Both the position numbers and the translations under genes were made by a program. From Macrostomum hystrix (Eukaryota > Platyhelminthes > Macrostomidae), in assembly GCA_950097015.1 (NCBI GenBank), contig CATNEN010000039.1, positions 16,586,501-16,650,500 on the forward strand: DNA of 64,000 bases. The letters are read 5' to 3'. The notes below the pieces were generated by a model. It had not been told where the DNA came from and ran no database searches. It saw nothing but the letters and a program-made list of their open reading frames with translations. Of the stretch, positions 13,501-22,500 are shown piece after piece (the stretch's first letter is position 1; each line of letters opens with the position of its first letter).

Positions 13501-16500
13501 CTAGTTTGGCAGCCTATCAGCTATTGTTTTGTTAAATTGGTCTAATCATTACTTTTCAGCTGAACCAAATAATTGACCAGTTTAATTCGTTTCGTTAATG
13601 CTTGCCCAGCAACCGTTTCTACCCTCTCTACCCCTCCCTCTCTAACGACACCTCTCTTCCCTGTCTACCTCTCTTTACCTACCTCTCTATCTACCTACCT
13701 CTCTATCTGCCTACCTCCCTATCTACCTACCTCTCTTTACCTACCTCTCTATCTGCCTACCTCTCTATCTACCCACCTACCTATCTACCTACCTCTCTAT
13801 CTACCCACCTCCCTATCTACCTACCTCTCTATCTGCCTACCTCCCTATCTACCTACCTCTCTATCTGTCTACCTCTCTATCTACCTACCTCTCTATCTGC
13901 CTACCTCTCTATCTACCTACCTCTCTATCTACCTACCTCTCTATCTACCCACCTCCCTATCTACCTACCTCTCTATCTGCCTACCTCCCTATCTACCTAC
14001 CTCTCTATCTGTCTACCTCTCTATCTACCTATCTCTCTATCTGCCTACCTCTCTATCTACCTACCTCTCTATCTACCTACCTCTCTACCTACCTACCTCT
14101 CTATCTACCTACCTCTCTATCTACCTACCTCCCTATCTGCCTACCTCTCTATCTACCTACCTCTCTATCTATCTACCTCTCTATCTACCTACCTCTCTAT
14201 CTACCCACCTCTCTATCTGCCTCAATCGAATCAAATTTTCTGTTTCCCATTTCCCATCGCAATTTGTCTCCCATCTATGTCTGCTCCTTTGTAGCCATAA
14301 ACTTCAAAATCTCAAACTGAAACAAATTAAAATTTTATTGTCTAAAAGACGACTGATAAACGCATTAAATCGCTTTTGTAGGGGATAAATTTCCGCTATT
14401 AGTGACTATATTGTAGACAAGACGACTCATAAAGTTGAGTAGATTTCCAGCCTCACTAAACTGCTACATGAACTGCTTTAATTATTATACAACTAACCCT
14501 ACTCATACCTGTTCAGGACCTCCCAGCTTCCATCAGAATTATATAATCTTTTATAGTCTATGGAAGAAGTCTGTTTTATAGGCGGACATCACGCAAAGAA
14601 GAAAAAGTGCAAAAAAAGAGCTTCATCCGATACCAACATCCTCATGCAGGCAATCGCTCCTCTTCTTTACTGATCCGCGTGTTCGAAAGTTCCCTCCCCC
14701 GACCTAATTGGAGTCCTTTCCTTGGCGGAGTGATAAAGACATTTAAAATAACCCCCCCCCACACAGATGCCTGTCTGCACTGTAGAACCACTTCCCACAT
14801 CCGCCTGTAATCTTGCATTGTCATCTGCGAACTAAAACAGAAAACCTTCCCCATTTGCAATGTCTGGGATAAAAAAAATTTCTAAAAAGTCAAACAAAAA
14901 ACTAATCGGGAGCACGCACAGCAGCAATTGTGTGTTCCTAGAACCGCTGGGAAAACTTACAGGGGGTAATTGTGTTCTACAGCAGACGCGCTTTTAAAAA
15001 AAGCAGACTTCATTGCGTCCATCAAAAATAAAAAAATCCCAACTAACTTCCGCCGCCACCGGGTCCGGAAAAATCCACTTCCGGGTGTGTTTGAATCCCT
15101 TGTTCCGTCCAGGTATATTCCCAGCCCCATTTTGTTTAAGGCGATTTTATTGCTCTTCTACAAGCGCGTGCAAATCTTTGTTTTCTTTGACGCCAAAATC
15201 TACTTCCGGGTCGGATTGCGATCCTTATTGTGTAAGGGAAGAGCTTGTTTTCCAGCTTGTAATACTCGTATTATGTTTAATCGAGGTCCGTCTATTCCCC
15301 CCCCCTAATTATGATTACTGGCCTGGGCGTGTGGTTGGACTGTTTTTTTATCATGTTTTATTCTATTTTCATTTTAATTTACTCACCAGAGAAAAAAGAA
15401 CACTCGGGACTTGTCCTGTGGCCTGGGGAAAACTCGGCTGAGCCCTGATGCTGCTGCTGCTGCTGCTGCTGTTGCTGCTGTTGAAATAAATTCTCGTCCG
15501 TGATTGAATTGTAGTTATAGCCTGAAACTGTTAGATTTAGTTCAACTGTTACACTTTTCTGGGATTTAAATATTGTAACGGCGGATTCTATGGGCGGATG
15601 AGCTTGAAGGGCAGCGGATTCTATGGGCGGATGAGCTTGAAGGGCAGCGGATTCTATGGGCGGATGAGCTTGAAGGGCAGCGGATTCTATGGGCGGATGA
15701 GCTTGAAGGGCAGCGGATTCTATGGGCGGATGAGCTTGAAGGGCAGCGGATTCTATGGGCGGATGAGCTTGAAGGGCAGCGGATTCTATGGGCGGATGAG
15801 CTTGAAGGGCAGCGGATTCTATGGGCGGATGAGCTTGAAGGGAGCGGATTCTATGGGCGGATGAGCGGCGGGGCAGAGTTTATGAGATTTCATGGTAACG
15901 GGTAGCGGATTCCATGTTAACGGGGAGCAGATTCCATGATAACGGGGAGCGGATTCCATGGTAACGGGGAGCGGATTCCATGGTAACGGGGAGCGGATTC
16001 CATGGTAACGGGGAGCGGATTCCATGGTAACGGGTAGCGGATTCCATGGTAACGGGGAGCGGATTCCATGGTAACGGGTAGCGGATTCCATGGTATCGGG
16101 GAGCGGATTCCATGGTAACGGGTAGCGGATTCCATGGTATCGGGGAGCGGATTCCATGGTAACGGGTAGCGGATTCCATGTTAACGGATAGCGGATGAAA
16201 AGCATTTAAACAGACTTACTAGCAAATATCTGCTCGACCGTTTCTTCAATATCTTTAGCAGATGGTTGAGCTTCAGCCGCGGAAAGTTCTTGCACTGCCT
16301 GCTGTTGCTGCTGCTGCTGCTGTTGCTGGTCAATGAGGGCCAGAAACTCAAGCTCTGTTGTCTCCAGTGTAGGCGCCTGCCACCTCATCTCAGCAGTGTT
16401 TAACATTTTGTTGAATTTTCGGATAATTCTGATAATAGTCTGCTTTGACAAGATTTCAATTGAAGCTGCTAGTCAATTTGTGCACTAGAACGAGCTATTT

Positions 16501-19500
16501 GGCGTCTCTCAGCTGCTCCATGGATGGGGTGGGTGCGCAGGGGCGACGGTTCCTATTGGCTGCAGAAATCTCCGCACAGTTATGTATAGCTGTGATCTGT
16601 TTTCTGTGCAGCATTTAACTTCTGCACCAATTGTGTTCGAAGCACATATTTAAAAAACACACATGTTCCAGTTTTATGAATGAATTGGACTAGTTGAAGC
16701 ACACTTCCTCTTGACAACTGCAAATTGAATTTGAACCTTGGAAACAATATTGAATGCAGATTTTTTAGCCTTTAAAAGAATCAATGAGAAACTTTGTGTT
16801 TTATTTTATATATTAAAGCTGAATTTCAAATGCTTAATCAAGTGAACATCCGAATTTAAAATCTGCACAATTAGTTTTTGGTTGCCAACAATATACAAGT
16901 ATTTTAGTGTTTCTGGTTGTTATGCATTTTTGAAACAATTTTTTTGGATTGATTCAGTGTCAGGACGAGTTTAGTTGCAACTGAGTGTGGTGCGTTTGAT
17001 AACTACAACTATTTAGCCTGCCGAGTCTACAACTCCGGTATTGGTACTCCAAGATCGAAGACAATAAAGAGCACAAAAGGGATAATAGATTTGGAGTAAA
17101 GGGTAGAAGGGGTAAGGAATGAAGGGAGAGGAGTGTAGGGAATGAAGGGAGATAAGTGTAGGGAATAAAGAGAGATAAGTGTAGGGAATGAAGGGAGAGA
17201 AGTGTAGGGAATGAAGGGAGAGAAGTGTAGGGAATGAAGGAGAGAAATGTAGGGAATGAAGGGAGAAAAGTTTGAGGAATTAAGCAATGAAGTATAGGGA
17301 ATTAAGGCAGATAAATGAAGGGAATGAAGGGAGGATAGTGTAGGGAGTGAAGGGAGAGAAATGAAGGGAATGAAGGAATGAAGTGTAGGGACCGAAGGAA
17401 GGGAATTAAAGTGAATGAAGGCAGAAAAGTTTGAGGAATGAAGGAATGAAGTATAGGGCATTAGGGGAGAGAAATGAAGGGAATGAAGGGAGGGGAGTGT
17501 TGGGAATGAAGGGAGAGAAGTGAAGGGAATGATGGGAGAGAAGTTTAGGAGATGAAAGGAGATAAATTAAGAGAATGAAGTAATGAAATATAGGGAATTA
17601 GGGTAGAGAAATGAAGGGAGAGAAGTGAAGGGAATGAAGGGATGGCAGAGAATGGAATGAATGAAGGCTAGAAAATATTGTGAGTTAAGGCTAAGAAACA
17701 CAATTCTTATAAATATTTTCATATTGTCCCCAGCTAAACAAATGCTCGGTGATGAATATAGTACTTTCTGTAAAAGTACAAAACAGTTAACCATATTTCA
17801 ATGCCAGTCAAGTGGACTTGTATATGGCGCTCTAAAACGATAAAATCTCTATTTAGCTAATTGTGACAAGTTAATAAACCAATCAGCAACCAATGCGCCC
17901 TGCTATCTAGATTTCTTCTATAATTTCAATTGATCAAATTAATCAAGTATTATAAATTATAAATTTTCTGGCTGACAGCCGCAGTCTGCGATTTGCTGAC
18001 TCTATTTTTCTAAGTAAAAATTGCATGAATTTTGTTTACAGTGACACACTTATGTTACCAAGGTGCTTATTTTCCAGCGATTACTTCTACAAAGAGAATC
18101 ACGCATGCGGCAGACAGGAAAATTTTAGTGATTATCATCTTCCTAAAGACGTCTTGCCTGACAGGAAGTGAATCAGGGCAAACAAAAGCGAATTGCAGCA
18201 ATGAACAAGAATTTGTTGATTAATATTTTTGCCTAGTTACAATGGTTTTGCTGCAGTTCTGGAAAATTTCACCTTCAAGTCTTTCTTTGTAAAGGCTTGA
18301 CCTGTCATTGTGAAGGCGGGGTTAAAAAATAGCTTTCTCTTGCAGTTGGAGCTGCTTAATAGGTTTGGAAACACTCCGATTTCACAACAACCGCCTGTGA
18401 TTGTAATCTCTTCCCTGTCTCATCTCTTCCCTGTCTCATCTCTCTCCTGTCTCATCTCTCTCCTGTCTCATCTCTCTCCTGTCTCATCTCTCTCCTGTCT
18501 CATCTCTCCCCTGTCTCATCTCTTTCCTGTCTCATCTCTCTTCTGTCTCATCTCTCTCCTGTCTCATCTCTCCCCTGTCTCATCTCTTTCCTGTCTCATC
18601 TCTCTTCTGTCTCATCTCTCTCCTGTCTCATCTCTCTCCTGTCCCATCTCTCTTCTGTCCCATCTCTCTCCTGTCTCATCTCTTTCCTGTCTCATCTCTC
18701 TTCTGTCTCATCTCTCTCCTGTCTCATCTCTCTCCTGTCCCATCTCTCTTCTGTCTCATCTCTCTCCTGTCTCATCTCTTCCTTGTCTCATCTCTCTTCT
18801 GTCTCATCTCTCCCCTGTCTCATCTCTATCCTGTCTCATCTCTCCCCTGTCTCATCTCTCCTCAGTCTCATCTCTCTTCTGTCTCATCTCTTCCCTGTCT
18901 CATCTCTCTCCTGTCTCATCCCTTCCTTGTCTCATCTCTTCTCATCTCTTCCGTGTTTCATATCTTTCCTGTACAAATTCTCAATTATGTCCATGCGACG
19001 CCATTGTTGACTTTTTTTATTAAATATTCTTCCCTGGAAGTGACATAGAGTTTCCGACCGCAATAATATAGTGCTTGTCAACTGGAATAGAATTTCCGCG
19101 TTTGTAATATGAAAAAAAGAAATATATTTTTCTTTAGGGGCCTGTCTTCAATGTGCAATCAAAATTTCAGTTGCATGTAGTTCTTGGCGTCTAACGAGGC
19201 TTGGTTACAATCGCAGGGATTGTCATTTTCGGGCCTGGAGCGGAAGAACAGAATTCTGGGATCCATATAGCGCAGACCATCAGATACATCCGTTTTCAGC
19301 AGCCAATCCAGAGCTAGGGTACCGTGCAATTGGTCCAGACCAAACCATTAGTGTTTGTTTGAAATGGTGCCTAGAATATTTTACCATTTGCTATCTGCAC
19401 ACTTTACCAGAGAATGCTTTTTTTATATTTCCAGGAATTTTTATGGGAAATTTTTTTCGCTTGAATACTTTTGTCGCGAAGAACCGGATGTAGGCATTTT

Positions 19501-22500
19501 TTTTAATTTACCGGAAGAACCGAATAACATATGTTGTAGTTTAAGTCCATTGTGAATTGTTTGTCATATACGTTTTCTGTAAGCCACTGGGATTTCAAGG
19601 CAAGCAGCCTGAAGGTCATGCTGAATGGGGCCTGAAGGTCATGCTGAATAGGGCCTGAAGGTCATGCTGAATAGGGCCTGAAGGACATGCTGAATAGGGC
19701 CTGAAGGACATGCTGAATAGGGCCTGAAGGACATGCTGAATAGGGCCTGAAGGACATGCTGAATAGGGCCTGAAGGACATGCTGAATAGGGCCTGAAGGA
19801 CATGCTGAATAGGGCCTGAAGGACATGCTGAATGGGGCCTGAAGGACATGCTGAATAGGGCCTGAAGGACATGCTGAATAGGGCCTGAAGGACATGCTGA
19901 ATAGGGCCTGAAGGTCATGCTGAATGGGGCCTGAAGGACATGCTGAATAGGGCCTGAAGGACATGCTGAATAGGGCCTGAAGGACATGCTGAATAGGGCC
20001 TGAAGGACATGCTGAATAGGGCCTGAAGGACATGCTGAATAGGGCCTGAAGGACATGCTGAATGATATACTTGCAATTAAAGTTGATAGACAGTTTTCTC
20101 CCTATATCAAAAGAGCATAATGCCCCAGCTACCTGGTCAAGGTGTTAGGATTCCTGCTATTTATGATCAATGGGAATCAGATTAGCGGAATTGACATTAT
20201 TAAACAAAGCCCATGTTAGGAGAATGTGATCCAAATTAAAAATTATACAATCTGTTAAAATTATAAACAAATTTTCTTAGGTTAAACTTTGAAGTGTCAC
20301 GCTTGAGACCTAGTTTCATTGTTAGCATAAACTATATCTTATGGTTAGGGTCAAACAAGTTTCTCTTTGTTTTGATTTACAGATTTAAAGACAATGGGGA
20401 AAAAATTTTCCGTGGTCTTTCTTTCTACCGTTTAGTCAAACTAACGACTAACAAGTCTCTTAATTAATTTTTTGTATTACATTGCTATTCGTATAAATTC
20501 AAACATTACTACTGACTACCCTACTTATAGTAATACTGTCAGCAGTTTTCTGCTATAAAAACATTCACCGATTTGTTTTTCCCTGCAGACTGTCTGCCCG
20601 AACTGCAAGACGTCGCCGCATCGCCGAACGAGCCGGCCGACTGCGTTGTCATCGGCGACGCTGCCGAGCATTTCAGCTACACCGCAGTCAACGCTGCCTT
20701 TCAACGCCTAATGGCTGATGACGCATCGTCTGCATCAAAGTCAGCTGGTCGGGTCGGCCTAATTAGTCTGGGCATGGGCCGTTATTATAGGCAGGCCGGC
20801 CAGCTACACCTGGACGTCGGTGCCTATGCCAAGGCGTTGGAATTTGCCTCCGGCGCCTCCATCGAGGTGGTCGGCAAGCCGACCGAGGCTTTCTTTCGCG
20901 CCGGCGTCAACGCTCTGGCTCTGCCAGCTGACGTCAGCGGCAGGCAATCCACTGTAGCCATGGTTGGCGACGATATTGTTAGCGACGTCGGCGGAGCTAT
21001 AGCCGCCGGACTGCTGGGCGTCCAGGTGCGGACGGGCAAGTTCAGGTGAGCCGCCTACATGTCAACCGTGCTTCTGAGCGGGGGTCTGGGGGTGAGTTGG
21101 CTGTCCGGTGTAGGGATATGAGGGAGTGAGGTGGCTGTCTAGTTGGGGCATTAGGGAGTGAGGGGGCTGTCTAGTTTGAGTATTAGGGAGTGAGTTGGGT
21201 GTCAATTTAGGGTGAGGCAGTGGGGTGGCTGTCTCGTTGGGGTATGAGGGATTGAGGTAGTTAAAACTAGGATGTCTAGTTGGAGTCTGACGGAGTGAGG
21301 TGGGTGTCAAGTTGGTGTCTGATGGACTGATGTTGGTGTCTAGTTGAGGTATGAGGGTGTGAGGTGGCTGTCAATTAAGGATGAGGAAGTGAGTTGGCTG
21401 TAAATCTAGAGTGAGGAAATGAGGTGGCTGTCTACACTGTAAAGGAAAAGTGGCCGAAAAAGTGGCCCATTGGTGGCCGAATGCACGTGGCCGAATGGTG
21501 GCCGAAAGAGTTCAAACCGGGGCTACTAGTGTCCACTTAAGTGGCTAAAAAAGTTGACCATAAGTGGCCGAGTGTAGGTCAAGGCATTCCGGGGCCACTA
21601 AAGGCAATTTATCTGTATATGGTCCATGACTGAATGAATTTCCCGACGCGTGTTAAAAAAAACAAAATAATAAAGGAACGGAGACAGTTTCCAAGATATA
21701 GCTATTAGGCTTTTGTATACAGTTATATATGTATACTAATGAGTTTAAGTTGCAATTATTATTAATAAACTAATTAACGTTCATTTTCAATTATATTTTT
21801 TAAACACAGATGTTTATAATGCTTATTGTAGAAAAACAGTAATTACATATTGGTACATAAAACCGCACAAGATGCATACATACAAGAAACAATTGAACAA
21901 AATGTAGAAGCAAAACTAAGTTAGGCATGCAAATATGAGTTATGAAAAGCATAATCATTGAAAAGGAAAATTATGAGTTTTATAAGTACATCCAATTATG
22001 GTTTACTTGGATGGTTTATGGTTTATCAACACAAACTTATTTAATTACATTGGTAAAACACAGATGTTTACAATGCTTATCGGAGAAAAACTGTAATTAC
22101 AGTATACACTGGGATACACTGGGAGAGCATTACAAAACTTTTAAATGTCAATTATAATGCGTGGACAGTCTTAACAGACAGGCAGTAACAAGGCAATTAA
22201 GCCAACGGCAGTATTTTGCTTACTCCTCGAATGGACTGATTTGAGCCTTTGCTTACTTTTCGAAATCCGAATATTATTTCCAAAACTTCGAGAAGGTTTT
22301 CAGTTGCCTTATCATGGCGAAGATTTAGGGCAAGGTAGACCATAATCAATGTCTGAATAGCATGCAGACTCGATTCCGTGCAGCTGACACGTAGACCGGC
22401 AACTTGCACAAACCACATGCCATCGTTCACGACGAGGTGCACAAGCTTTGATGGCTTAAAAAAAGCAGTCAGCTTTTTTACCTGGCACTTTATGCACAAG

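Noticed and set aside
13573-14388. 271- and 230-codon ORFs of Leu/Pro/Ser/Tyr
   Set aside because: Translation of the CTCTCTATCTACCTAC array.
15598-15864. 88-codon ORF of an 11-residue repeat ([11 protein letters not shown])
   Set aside because: Eight copies of a 33-bp minisatellite in an ETS intron; no start context or flanking unique coding sequence.
18310-19023. 237-codon ORF of Ser/Leu/Pro/Val repeats
   Set aside because: Translation of the 16-bp array; no domain.
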